Positions 8,114 through 16,219 of a stretch of DNA of 64,000 nt are shown in pieces. Source of the stretch: Rhodospirillales bacterium (GTDB taxonomy: Bacteria > Pseudomonadota > Alphaproteobacteria > Rhodospirillales > Casp-alpha2); the NCBI GenBank assembly GCA_021775095.1, contig JAJFII010000087.1:1-64000 (forward strand), in the 5' to 3' direction. The position numbers and the translations under genes were made by a program. The notes beneath the pieces are model-generated. The model searched no databases, was not told the DNA's origin, and saw only the letters and a program-made list of their open reading frames with translations. How positions within the stretch are numbered: the first letter of the stretch is position 1; each line of letters starts with the position of its first letter.

Positions 8114-8737
8114 TCAGTTGTTTTGAATCAGAGGCAGTAATCTGTTCAGCCAAGCGTCGACCGTCCAACCGGACGATACGTCGCTCGCTTCCAGACCGTT
8201 TATAAATACCGTCGGCGTCGTGTGGACGGCGCGGGTCCGGTGATATTTAACCGCCCATTTCAATTGTTGGGTAACCGGACCCAGGCCGGCGTTTGCGGTT
8301 ACCGCATTCAGGTTCAATAGGGACAACAGGTTGGATGTCTGGTAGCCGCAATCGGCACCAAGGCCAGCCAGAATGGCGTACATTTGTGTGCGGCTGAGAT
8401 CTTTTGTGGTGTCGTCGAAAAAATCCGTCTGATGGGCGAACAGGTTAAAAATATAGGCTGCGGCACGGGCCGGATCGACAAGGGCTGCGGCCATCACGGC
8501 CTCATGCATGCAGCAACTTTGGGCGTGCCAGGGCTGGGGTACCGATTGCCAGACGAAGGCCACCGGAGCCGTTTGCCGATTGTCAGATAACGCCGGCATA
8601 ACGGCACCAAATACCGTGTCATACATTTTTTTTGAAAACGGGCAACAGACGTCGTTAAACAGCTCGACAACGACCATCGGTGACGGTGCCTGGTTAAGGG
8701 AAATACCAACAGGTTTCTGGGGAAGGGGGGGGGCCAT
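8114..8737 (-). CDS. Thioredoxin-fold (DsbA/Thioredoxin_4-like) protein with monothiol C-P-F-S site
   Basis: A 207-residue thioredoxin-superfamily protein. VVVELFNDVCCPFSKKMYD is the first beta strand and active-site helix, an all-helical insertion follows, and the cis-proline segment is HTTPTVFINGLE. The active site reads C-P-F-S instead of C-x-x-C, so the resolving cysteine is replaced by Ser, although an extra Cys precedes the pair. Such monothiol members cannot act as ordinary disulfide oxidoreductases. ATG 8737 is preferred, with GGAG upstream; the frame continues to a TTG at 8818. No convincing signal peptide, so probably cytosolic. It stands alone between the TPR gene and the divergent SDR gene. 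Confidence 0.75.
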   Translation of the reverse strand: MAPPLPQKPVGISLNQAPSPMVVVELFNDVCCPFSKKMYDTVFGAVMPALSDNRQTAPVAFVWQSVPQPWHAQSCCMHEAVMAAALVDPARAAAYIFNLFAHQTDFFDDTTKDLSRTQMYAILAGLGADCGYQTSNLLSLLNLNAVTANAGLGPVTQQLKWAVKYHRTRAVHTTPTVFINGLEASDVSSGWTVDAWLNRLLPLIQNN

Positions 8738-8994
8738 GGGCCGGGTTCTCCGCTCTTGGACCCGAGCGCCCGCGCTGCAGATCCTTTGACAGGAATTGGG
8801 GTCCTGATCTAGGGGCAAAATCTACCATCAAAATCCCCGCCATTAAAAGCCCGGATCACATCTTTTGGGGGTCGCCGGCAACCGCCGTTGGGTCATTAAC
8901 CAGCCTGATCGAACGGTAAAAAAGCAACCCTACCTATTCCGGTAATTGCCCGCTACTGTCTGATCGGGCGGGCAGGCAGGGGAAGAGCTGAGCA
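8738..8994. other. Intergenic region between divergent genes
   Basis: About 257 bases separate the thioredoxin-fold gene from the SDR gene and must hold both promoters. I see no conserved palindrome, RNA gene or repeat in it. Upstream of the SDR start there is GGGGAAGAGCTGAGCA, a serviceable ribosome site. Confidence 0.4.
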
Positions 8995-9750
8995 ATGGCG
9001 TTGATGGACGGAAAATGCTGCATCGTTACCGGTGGAGCCGGTAGTCTGGGTTTGGCCAGTGCCAAGCTGCTGTTGGCAGCGGGGGGCCGGGTGATGCTCG
9101 TCGACCGCGACCGCGATGCCCTGGCGGGCGCTGCGGCGGCGCTGCAAGGCGAGGTCCTGACGGCGGTCGCCGACGTGACATCTGCAGCCGACACCCGGGC
9201 CTATCTGGATCAGGCGGTGGCGGCCTGGGGCCGGTTGGATGTGTTGTTCAGCAACGCCGGGCTCAGTGGTACCAATGCGCCGATTACCGACTACCCGGAA
9301 GATATTTTTGACAGCGTCATCGAGGTCAATGTCAAAGGGTCGTTCCTGGCTCTTAAGTACGCGCTTCCGCATATGGCGTCCGGCGGCAGTATCATTGTGA
9401 CCTCGAGCATCATGGGTGTGCAGGCGCGGCCCAATTCCGTTGCCTACATTACCTCAAAACACGCACTTGTTGGCATGGTGCGCTGCGTGGCGCGCGAGGT
9501 GGCGGGCAAAAACATTCGGGTCAACATTCTCGCTCCCGGGCCGATCAACAACGGGTTTCAGGCGACCATCGAAGACCGCATGAGCAAAACCATGGGCGTC
9601 GACGCGACTGCCATGCTCGATCAGATGATCCCCATGGGGCGTCATGCGGCGGTCGAGGAGATTGCCAGATCGGTATTGTTTTTGGCGTCGGACCAAAGCA
9701 GCTTTTCCACGGGCAGCGTGTTTATGGCCGACGGTGGATTTAACGCCTGA
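8995..9750 (+). CDS. Short-chain dehydrogenase/reductase (SDR)
   Basis: A classical 251-residue cytosolic SDR. The cofactor motif TGGAGSLG is at 12-19, D60 lies in AVADVTS, NAG at 87-89, the active-site Ser at about 137-138 in VTSSIMG, and the catalytic pair Y151-x-x-x-K155 in YITSK. An acidic residue after the second strand (VDRD, about 37-40) suggests NAD(H) rather than NADP(H). The substrate is an alcohol/ketone pair that cannot be specified; the C-terminal SSFSTGSVFMADGGF is typical of the 3-oxoacyl-ACP reductase / glucose dehydrogenase-like group. ATG 8995 has an upstream ribosome site. It converges on the VOC gene that ends 44 bases further on. Confidence 0.87.
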   Translation: MALMDGKCCIVTGGAGSLGLASAKLLLAAGGRVMLVDRDRDALAGAAAALQGEVLTAVADVTSAADTRAYLDQAVAAWGRLDVLFSNAGLSGTNAPITDYPEDIFDSVIEVNVKGSFLALKYALPHMASGGSIIVTSSIMGVQARPNSVAYITSKHALVGMVRCVAREVAGKNIRVNILAPGPINNGFQATIEDRMSKTMGVDATAMLDQMIPMGRHAAVEEIARSVLFLASDQSSFSTGSVFMADGGFNA

Positions 9751-9794
9751 CTCCGCCAGAGACCACGTGGGCCCAGACTCAAAACTTCCGTCCG

Positions 9795-10232
9795 TTAGTC
9801 GACGATCTTGCAAATCGGGCCGTCAATGGTACCGGGGTTTCGGTCGATCAATTCGATTAACAAACCATTGGGGTCCTCGGTGAAGACCTGGTACATCACC
9901 GGGTCGCGGAACAGGCGGTCCCAATAGGGAACCCCGGCGGTGGTCAAACGGTCGACGGCATCCCGGGCCCGCTCGACGGTCAAGGCGACATGGGTCTGGC
10001 CACCGGCACTGGTCCAGTCATCGCGCGCCACGACAGGGCGGGTAGCTGATCTGTCGGACTCTTCGATCAGGTGGATTATTGGCGTTTCACCGGCATATAA
10101 CCAATACCCGTTTGTTACCAACGCGTCGGGCCGACGACCCACATCCAAACCAAGCAGGTCGGCATAAAATTGCCGTGACTCTTCTAGTTTTGTTGTTCGT
10201 ATGCCGCGATGATCGAGACCGATTATTTTCAT
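9795..10232 (-). CDS. VOC-family glyoxalase/dioxygenase-like protein
   Basis: A 145-residue cytosolic protein with two beta-alpha-beta-beta-beta modules: IIGLDHRGIRTTKLEESRQFYADLLGL at the start and GGQTHVALTVERARDAVDRL in the second half, closing with VFTEDPNGLLIELID. The His near residue 8, the His of GQTHVA and the Glu of LIELID are in the places of the metal ligands of glyoxalase I and extradiol dioxygenases, so it may bind a divalent metal. The actual reaction is unknown. ATG 10232 is used. It is convergent with the SDR gene and divergent from the MDR oxidoreductase gene. Confidence 0.82.
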   Translation of the reverse strand: MKIIGLDHRGIRTTKLEESRQFYADLLGLDVGRRPDALVTNGYWLYAGETPIIHLIEESDRSATRPVVARDDWTSAGGQTHVALTVERARDAVDRLTTAGVPYWDRLFRDPVMYQVFTEDPNGLLIELIDRNPGTIDGPICKIVD

Positions 10233-10539
10233 GAATGCCTCCTGTCAGCGCCCCAAATTGGGGGGGTAAATTACATCGGGCCCGGACAGACGTCGGCTCC
10301 TCCCGGCCCTTGACCCTGCTGCGGGCCTGGCGGCGGCTGGTTTGGCACCCATGCTCAGCCCACGGTCCCATGATTAAAAGTCCCGTTCAAGCGACAAATC
10401 GCCTCTATTCCTTGTGTGGATCCGAGTGTGGATCCGAGGCCGCGCACGCGGCCTGCCTGACCGCAGAATCCCCGGCCCCCACATTCTTGCTTTGCTCAGG
10501 CCTTGGCAAAACCTATGATTTGAAAATCGGGAGTATTTG
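10233..10539. other. Intergenic region with a 12-bp tandem duplication
   Basis: The 307 bases between the divergent VOC and MDR genes contain no convincing gene. The only structure noticed is a perfect tandem duplication of GTGTGGATCCGA at 10414-10425 and 10426-10437. It could be a slippage product or a paired protein-binding site. Confidence 0.45.
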
Positions 10540-11553
10540 ATGATGAGAGCATGGGAAATTATATCCGAAGGTGGGATTGCGGCACTGGCCCTGAACCAGC
10601 GGGCAGATCCCGAGCCTGGCCCAGGCCAGGTATTGGTCAAAGTCGGCGCGTCGGCGATTAACTATCGCGACCTGGTAACACTTAAAGACCCGAAGTCCCG
10701 GGGCATCGTCTATCCCCTAGTCCCTAATTCCGATTGCGCAGGAACGGTTGTTTCCGTCGGTGGGGATGTGTCAAATCTAACCGTTGGTGACCGGGTCATC
10801 GGTTGTTTTTTTCAAGACTGGACCGATGGCCCCATATCACCGGTCGCCATGGCTTCCGCTCTGGGCGGCGCGATCGATGGTGTTCTTGCAGAAAAGGTCG
10901 TTCTTAATGCCGCCGCAGTGGTTGCCGTGCCCGACAACCTGACCCTTGATGAAGCGTCCACATTACCTTGCGCCGGGCTGACAGCCTGGCATGCGCTGAC
11001 TGAGGCGCAACCGGTGAAACCGGGTGATCGGGTCTTGCTGCTTGGCACCGGTGGCGTGTCGGTATTTGCCCAGCAGTTTTGTTCGGCCCTCGGCGTCGAA
11101 ACCATTGTCACATCGTCAAGTGATGAGAAGTTGGCTAAGATGCGCACCTTGGGAGCGCAGGAAACGATAAATTACACCAAGGTTCCCGCCTGGGAGGAAA
11201 AAGTCCTGGCCCTGACCAACGGTGTCGGAGTCGACCGGGTCGTCGAAGTTGGCGGCCCAGGAACCTTGCAAAAATCTTTGGCGGCGGTTCGAGTCGGCGG
11301 CGCCGTCCAGCTGATCGGCATATTGACCGGCGCATCGGGTACCATTGTGCCGACGGATATCATGCGGAAATCGATTTCCCTGCGAGGGATTTATGTGGGT
11401 TCTTGCACACAGTTTGAAGCGATGGCGGCGTTCATATCTGATCATAAAATTCAGCCGGTTATCGATTCAATATTTGCCTTCGAAGACGCCCCGTCTGCCT
11501 ATCAAAAAATGCAGAACGCGACTCACCTTGGTAAACTGGTTATTCATTTTTAG
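10540..11553 (+). CDS. MDR-family NAD(P)-dependent oxidoreductase (quinone oxidoreductase / zinc-free alcohol dehydrogenase-like)
   Basis: A 337-residue medium-chain dehydrogenase/reductase. The GroES-like catalytic domain (1-~150) contains PGPGQVLVKVGASAINYRD and the Rossmann domain (~150-290) contains VLLLGTGGVSVFAQQF, the nucleotide-binding loop. The GHE zinc-ligand motif of classical alcohol dehydrogenases is replaced by NSDCAG and the structural cysteine cluster is absent, which points to a zinc-independent quinone oxidoreductase or enoyl reductase type. ATG 10540 (or 10543) follows CGGGAG at good spacing. It is convergent with the regulator gene at 11645. Substrate unknown; the N-terminal sequence resembles many proteins annotated only as alcohol dehydrogenase catalytic domain. 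Confidence 0.85.
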   Translation: MMRAWEIISEGGIAALALNQRADPEPGPGQVLVKVGASAINYRDLVTLKDPKSRGIVYPLVPNSDCAGTVVSVGGDVSNLTVGDRVIGCFFQDWTDGPISPVAMASALGGAIDGVLAEKVVLNAAAVVAVPDNLTLDEASTLPCAGLTAWHALTEAQPVKPGDRVLLLGTGGVSVFAQQFCSALGVETIVTSSSDEKLAKMRTLGAQETINYTKVPAWEEKVLALTNGVGVDRVVEVGGPGTLQKSLAAVRVGGAVQLIGILTGASGTIVPTDIMRKSISLRGIYVGSCTQFEAMAAFISDHKIQPVIDSIFAFEDAPSAYQKMQNATHLGKLVIHF

Positions 11554-11644
11554 GGGAGCCGAACTCTTTGTCGAACCGGGAACGACACGGACCGGCCAGG
11601 GCCCGGTCTTTGAATACCCGATTGTTTTATAAGTGCGCGGACGA

Positions 11645-12493
11645 TCAAAGGGTGCCCAGTTGCGTCGGCTCGTCTTCCATTAACAGATCGGGCTCGAGGA
11701 GATGACGGTTCTGTTCCGATAGGCCGTCAATTTGGATGTTATTTGTTCGCGCGACAAATACCGCTAAGCCCAGTTCGTCCCCCCATTTTATGGGCAACAC
11801 CAATCTTTGATAAGAAATCCACTGGTTATCTGCCCCTTTTATCCGTGGAATACAGGCCTGCACGTGGTGCAATACGGGAGTTCCCCAGCGGGCGGCTTCA
11901 TCATAGGCGCGGGTGGTTTCGGCAAAGGAAATATCACCGGTCAAATCGACCTGGCGGAGACCGGATTTGAAATAGCGGGCGCGTTCGGCACCAAACCAGG
12001 TTGCAAAAGAGGATTTTTCGCCAATTTCCACCAGGACCCAACCTTCTGTCCACGGGCGAAGGATTAAAGACCAGGGAACCAGGGCACGCATCGCCAAACT
12101 TTCCAGGCCGGCGTTTCCCGAACGCCAGGCCTGCCAGGCCTGGTAAATAATCGGCACGCACTGGGTTTTGTCATCCAGCAGATAAATCGGATGACGCTGA
12201 CTGGCCCAGGCAAATTGTCCCCGTCGCGGTGAGGTGACGGCGATGTTGTCCAGGTTCTGACTAAGGGCCGCCAGATCGTGTCGTATGCGGTCGTATAAAC
12301 GCTCGCCTTCATTGGTAATCTTTCCCCGGCGGGTAATGGCGTCACCACCACTTAACATCTGCGCCAATCGATCAAAGTGGCTGCGAACTGTTGAGCGGGA
12401 TATACCCAGGATCTCGGAAGTTGAACTCACAGAACGTGTTTTGTAAAATGTATCAAACACAACCAGTGATGCGCTTAACTCTATTTTACTCAT
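11645..12493 (-). CDS. LysR-like HTH regulator with a PAS-like sensor domain
   Basis: A 282-residue protein. Residues 1-65 form a winged helix-turn-helix of LysR type: SLVVFDTFYKTRSVSSTSEIL, then GISRSTVRSHFDRL and DAITRRGKITNEG for the wing. The C-terminal two thirds lack the usual LysR effector fold. They contain QAWQAWRSGNAGLESLAMR, RPWTEGWVLVEIGEKSSF and ERARYFKSGLRQVDLTGDI, which resembles PAS_5-type domains in which a conserved Trp and Gly line a small-molecule pocket. ATG 12493 is preceded by GGGGAAG. It is probably a one-component regulator, and its targets may include the convergent MDR oxidoreductase gene or the distant XRE gene. This domain combination is uncommon. Confidence 0.75.
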   Translation of the reverse strand: MSKIELSASLVVFDTFYKTRSVSSTSEILGISRSTVRSHFDRLAQMLSGGDAITRRGKITNEGERLYDRIRHDLAALSQNLDNIAVTSPRRGQFAWASQRHPIYLLDDKTQCVPIIYQAWQAWRSGNAGLESLAMRALVPWSLILRPWTEGWVLVEIGEKSSFATWFGAERARYFKSGLRQVDLTGDISFAETTRAYDEAARWGTPVLHHVQACIPRIKGADNQWISYQRLVLPIKWGDELGLAVFVARTNNIQIDGLSEQNRHLLEPDLLMEDEPTQLGTL

Positions 12494-12888
12494 GGACCGA
12501 TCTTCCCCCGATAGCTGGTTCTAAGCTGATGGGTAAAGGTAATATGCGCCTGTTGGAAGGTTCTAACCTAGGCGTCGAAGCGTGCAATTGACAGGACAAA
12601 TACCACAAGATGGTAAATAATTTATCCTTTATCATGGAAAGATATCGCCAATTTACAATATTATTTGATATCCATAGGTTTACTGAAAGGTTTGTATTCA
12701 ATGTCCGACAGGCGACAGGAGGATCCAATTGCCGTGAATTTTTACGGCGAGCGGGAACCCTGCAGTGCCATGCAGGACGAGGAGTGGGCCTGGCAAAAGC
12801 AGCCGGACAATTTGTCTGGTCTGTAAAATATGGGATATTAATCGGTAAAGTAGATTTTATTCCCTGCGTTAATTTGTAGGATTTTACC
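12494..12888. other. Divergent promoter region of two regulators
   Basis: 395 AT-rich bases between the LysR-like gene and the XRE gene. A plus-strand frame at 12610-12879 is open but has no sensible protein pattern and no ribosome site. I see no RNA gene. The region presumably holds two promoters and possibly long leaders. Confidence 0.45.
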
Positions 12889-13263
12889 ATGAAAGTTACC
12901 AATCAACTGGATGCGGAAATTGGTCATCGGCTGCGCCAGGCTCGGCTCGTTGAAAATTTGACGCAAGGGGGATTGGCAAAAAAGCTCGGAATAAGTTTTC
13001 AGCAGGTTCAAAAATACGAAAATGGCACCAATCGGATCAGCTCGTCTCGCTTGTGGTCCATATCACGGGTTTTGGGGTTGCCCATCACATTTTTTTATGA
13101 GGGGTTAAATGATTCCCACTTGGCAAACGTCAAAAATCCGGACGATACGGACTTACCGGATCGGACCATTCGTGTCGCCCGTATGCTTGGTGAATTGCCA
13201 GAAGGTGAAATCAAAGACAAGGTTTATGGTTTGATAAAAGCCTTCTCAAAATTGAATTCATAA
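12889..13263 (+). CDS. XRE-family (Cro/CI-type) helix-turn-helix regulator
   Basis: A 124-residue DNA-binding protein. The HTH_3 domain spans about 8-65: IGHRLRQARLVENLTQGGLA, KKLGISFQQVQKYENGTNRI, then LWSISRVLGLPITFFYEGL. The C-terminal ~50 residues contain a helix (TIRVARMLGELPEGEIKDKV) that may mediate dimerisation. ATG 12889 has GTAGGATTTT upstream. This is the alphaproteobacterial short XRE type (about 120-140 residues) often found as a solitary chromosomal regulator. No target can be inferred. Confidence 0.88.
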   Translation: MKVTNQLDAEIGHRLRQARLVENLTQGGLAKKLGISFQQVQKYENGTNRISSSRLWSISRVLGLPITFFYEGLNDSHLANVKNPDDTDLPDRTIRVARMLGELPEGEIKDKVYGLIKAFSKLNS

Positions 13264-13543
13264 ACTGACCGCAGTGTCCGGCCATTAATCTGCCTAAATC
13301 CACAACCGGGGCAATGATCCGGTGCCGACGCCAGGGGATTTCGCCGGACACGACAGACAGCTATGGCGTGTGGTGTGGGTTATCCGATGGTCGATTTCAT
13401 GTGGGATCGGCCGCAGATAATAATTCTGGTTGGACGCCAGGATAATATTGCTCTGTCCCTGACGAAGGATCGCCACCGACTTGAAACGCAGACAAGGGGA
13501 ACGGTCCGTAAAAGATGACAACAAAATCTAACAACATACACCA

Positions 13544-14380
13544 TTAACAGTTGGGATCGCCAATTGCCCGAATGACCTCCATGGTAATTTCTTTGACCGG
13601 CGCAATGGTCGGTTTCAGCAGGGATATACGGTCGAAGGTGTCGGGGTTTTGACGGGTCGACTTGTGCAATGCCTGGCCAAAGGCCATACGGAGTTCCGTT
13701 CCGATGTTAAATTTGCAAACCTGCGTTTCCCGGGCCAGACGTTTTCGGATGTCGACGGGAATGCCACTTCCGCCATGCAGCACCAGTGGTAAATCGGTAA
13801 CCCGTTCAATCGCCGCCAGGGCATTAAAATCAATGCCCGTGGTTTTTTCTGTTTTCAGATGAACATTGCCGATGGAAATGGCCAGCGCGTCGGCACCGCT
13901 TTCGTCGGCAAACCGCGCCGCTTCGTCCGGCGAAGTGGTTGCCGACGCAGCTCCCTCGGCGTAACCGACGAACCCAACTTCGCCTTCGACCGAGACACCG
14001 GCCGCCTGTGCGGTTTTGACGATCTGGGCCGTGGTTTTGATGTTTTCCGAAATCGGAAGTTTTGAGCCGTCATACATGACCGAGGTGAATCCGTTATCAA
14101 TGCCCTCGAGGCATTCATCAACGGAATAACCGTGATCGATGTGGCAGGCAACGGGAACCCGGGCATTGTCGGCCAAATAACGAAACATTTTCCCCAATAT
14201 GGGGACCGGTGTATGGGCGCGGCACCCGGGGCCGGCTTGAAGGATAATCGCCAAGCCGGTTTCTTCGGCCGCTTGAACAAACGCGACGGCATCTTCCCAG
14301 CCGAGCACCACCAAGCCGGCCACGGCGGTACCGTTTTCTCTGGCCGGCCCGAGCACGTCGGCCAAATTGACTGCCGTCAT
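13544..14380 (-). CDS. iolJ: Class II fructose-bisphosphate aldolase family protein, probable 6-phospho-5-dehydro-2-deoxy-D-gluconate aldolase
   Basis: A 278-residue zinc-dependent class II aldolase. The metal-site segments are present: CHIDHGYS (H80, catalytic D82, Zn ligand H83), EGEVGF (about 132-137), IGNVH (H174) and LHGGSG (H202). As the last gene of the iolD-iolC-iolB operon it should split 2-deoxy-5-keto-6-phosphogluconate into glycerone phosphate and malonate semialdehyde, the IolJ step. Its start codon overlaps the iolB stop (ATGA), so translation is coupled. In many alphaproteobacteria this step is carried out by an aldolase domain fused to IolC; here it is a separate Bacillus-like protein. 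A generic ketose-bisphosphate aldolase is the alternative. Confidence 0.82.
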   Translation of the reverse strand: MTAVNLADVLGPARENGTAVAGLVVLGWEDAVAFVQAAEETGLAIILQAGPGCRAHTPVPILGKMFRYLADNARVPVACHIDHGYSVDECLEGIDNGFTSVMYDGSKLPISENIKTTAQIVKTAQAAGVSVEGEVGFVGYAEGAASATTSPDEAARFADESGADALAISIGNVHLKTEKTTGIDFNALAAIERVTDLPLVLHGGSGIPVDIRKRLARETQVCKFNIGTELRMAFGQALHKSTRQNPDTFDRISLLKPTIAPVKEITMEVIRAIGDPNC

Positions 14381-15219
14381 TTAAATTTCGCGATCATGTC
14401 TTTTATACCGGGAATGGTTTCCACCTGATAGGCATGTTCCGGCTGGAAGGACTGCACCAGGGATCGCTGACTGAGGCCACCGAGGATTGTAAAATAGTAC
14501 ATTTCGTAGCCCGGTGCGGCGACACAGGGGTGATAACCGGCGTTAAACGCGAAGGTTGACCCATCAACCAGGTGGAAGGCCTGACCGACGGGGTCGCCAT
14601 CGGCCTGCAAAAGCTGCATGCCAAACCCATGGTCGGGTTTAAAACGAAAATTATAGACTTCGTTGTGCAGGGTTTCGTCGGGTAAACGATCGGTGTCATG
14701 TTTGTGTGACGGAAACCCCGACCACCCCCCGGCACCAACCGTGAACAGTTCGGATACCAGCAGGCGACCGACTTTGTCATGGTATTTGGTGCCCAGAATA
14801 TGTTTGATTTTGCGGTGGGTTTTGGTGTCGTCCGATCCATATTGAATCATATCAATTTCGTCGGCACGGACCGCAAAGGGTGTCAGGACCTTGTCGAATT
14901 TGGCACCGGCAATAAACACTTCCGCACGCTCCGACTGGCAGACAAACTCGGCTTTTGCCCCTGACGGCACATACACGCCTTCGGGTTCACCGTCCCAAAC
15001 ATTTTCAACCCGCTGGCCAATTGCCGCATAATTTTCACCATCAACGGCAACATCGACGGTTCCGGTGGCTGGAACGATGCTGGTTTCGTAACCCGGCGTT
15101 TGATAAGCGAAGGCCTGTCCTCGGGTTAATTTGACAATATTGAAATAGGTGAGGGGGACCCGTGAATCGTCCACATCAACGAGCGGGCGGTTGGCGTTAT
15201 CAAAGGGTGGCATATGCAT
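14377..15219 (-). CDS. iolB: 5-deoxy-glucuronate isomerase
   Basis: A 280-residue bicupin that isomerises 5-deoxy-D-glucuronate to 2-deoxy-5-keto-D-gluconate in inositol breakdown. Family signatures include GGWSGFPSHKHD with the metal-binding histidines, ETLHNEVYNFRF carrying the Glu ligand, and GYHPCVAAPGYEMYYFTIL near the C-terminus. Length is the family norm. ATG 15219 and ATG 15213 are both in frame. It sits 13 bases after iolC and overlaps the downstream aldolase by four bases, placing it firmly in the iolD-iolC-iolB-aldolase operon. Cytosolic. Confidence 0.95.
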   Translation of the reverse strand: MHMPPFDNANRPLVDVDDSRVPLTYFNIVKLTRGQAFAYQTPGYETSIVPATGTVDVAVDGENYAAIGQRVENVWDGEPEGVYVPSGAKAEFVCQSERAEVFIAGAKFDKVLTPFAVRADEIDMIQYGSDDTKTHRKIKHILGTKYHDKVGRLLVSELFTVGAGGWSGFPSHKHDTDRLPDETLHNEVYNFRFKPDHGFGMQLLQADGDPVGQAFHLVDGSTFAFNAGYHPCVAAPGYEMYYFTILGGLSQRSLVQSFQPEHAYQVETIPGIKDMIAKFK

Positions 15220-15232
15220 GGCTGTCTCCAGT

Positions 15233-16219
15233 TCACGTTTGGGAAAGGGTGTGGGATTTTAAAAATTCTGAGAGTTCGGACTGCGTCGGCATGGCCGTCG
15301 AACAGGCGACACGGGTTACCACCAGGGCGGCGGCGGCGGAACCCTGGATAACGGCGTCTTTTAAGGGTTTTTGATCCGCCAAACCGGCAATGAAACCACC
15401 CATAAAAGCGTCACCGGCACCGGTCGGTTTGAGGGCCTGAACCGGGAATATTCCCGTATCAAATCGATCCCCATTCGTCAGGGTTGTGGCGCCGAGTTCA
15501 CCTTTTTTGTAGATAACGATGTCTGGTATACCGGCGGCAAGTTCAGACGCAAAATTCAGGCCGTCTTCGTGCGAACCTGCAGCGACACCAAACTCCACGT
15601 CGTTACCGACGACCACATCACACTGGGCAATGGCTTTTGCATAAACCGATTGGGCTTCTTCGGCGGACGCCCAGGAATAGGGTCGGTAATCCATATCCAC
15701 AATTACCGGTGCGCCGGCTGAACGGGCCCGCGCAATAGCCGCAAAAATCGCACTGCGGGATGGCTCGTCAGCGAGGGCGGTACCGGACAGGATAACCCCG
15801 CCGGAGCTGGCATAGTCGAGAGTTTCGATATCCTTTTTATTCATTTCAAAGTCGGCGGCACCGTTTCGATAGATCACGGACTGGCAATCAATCAGTCGGG
15901 TTTCGACAACGGCCAGTGTGTTTCGTGCTTCGCCGCCAATGCGCCGGCAATGGGTCGTCATCACCCCAAATTTTTCCAGTTTATTGCAGGTGAACCGTCC
16001 GATCGCGTCGTCGGAAAAGCAAGTCAACAGTTCGGCTTGGCATCCGAGTTTGACAAGGGCGACAGCGATATTACCGGCGGACCCGCCGACATGGGCCGAA
16101 AAGTCCGTGGCATCTTCGATTTCCGTTCCAGGTGGTTCCGGATAAAAATCCATACCTGCCCGTCCGATGGACAGGAATTTTTTGCGTCGTAGTCGCTCCT
16201 GCAGGTGTTGATTGATCAT
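15233..16219 (-). CDS. iolC: 5-dehydro-2-deoxygluconokinase (PfkB family)
   Basis: A 328-residue sugar kinase that phosphorylates 2-deoxy-5-keto-D-gluconate at C6. The N-terminal pattern FLSIGRAGMDFYPEPPG is typical of IolC, HVGGSAGNIAVALVKLG is PfkB signature 1, and KPTGAGDAFMGGF near residues 265-276 holds the anion hole and catalytic base D270. The start is ATG 16219, which overlaps the iolD stop codon as TGATG; the frame is open 41 codons further inside iolD but without family similarity. Unlike many proteobacterial IolC proteins it has no fused C-terminal aldolase domain. Confidence 0.93.
   Translation of the reverse strand: MINQHLQERLRRKKFLSIGRAGMDFYPEPPGTEIEDATDFSAHVGGSAGNIAVALVKLGCQAELLTCFSDDAIGRFTCNKLEKFGVMTTHCRRIGGEARNTLAVVETRLIDCQSVIYRNGAADFEMNKKDIETLDYASSGGVILSGTALADEPSRSAIFAAIARARSAGAPVIVDMDYRPYSWASAEEAQSVYAKAIAQCDVVVGNDVEFGVAAGSHEDGLNFASELAAGIPDIVIYKKGELGATTLTNGDRFDTGIFPVQALKPTGAGDAFMGGFIAGLADQKPLKDAVIQGSAAAALVVTRVACSTAMPTQSELSEFLKSHTLSQT

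Noticed and set aside
10414-10437. Tandem 12-mer considered as an attachment site or operator
   Set aside because: Only two copies, no dyad symmetry of operator type and no integrase; kept only as a note on the intergenic region.
12610-12879. An 89-codon plus-strand frame between the two regulators
   Set aside because: No ribosome site, no recognisable fold, and unusual composition for a protein; probably non-coding leader.
13294-13524. A 76-codon minus-strand frame downstream of the XRE gene
   Set aside because: No sensible domain or start context; looks like chance. A degraded small gene on either strand could not be demonstrated.
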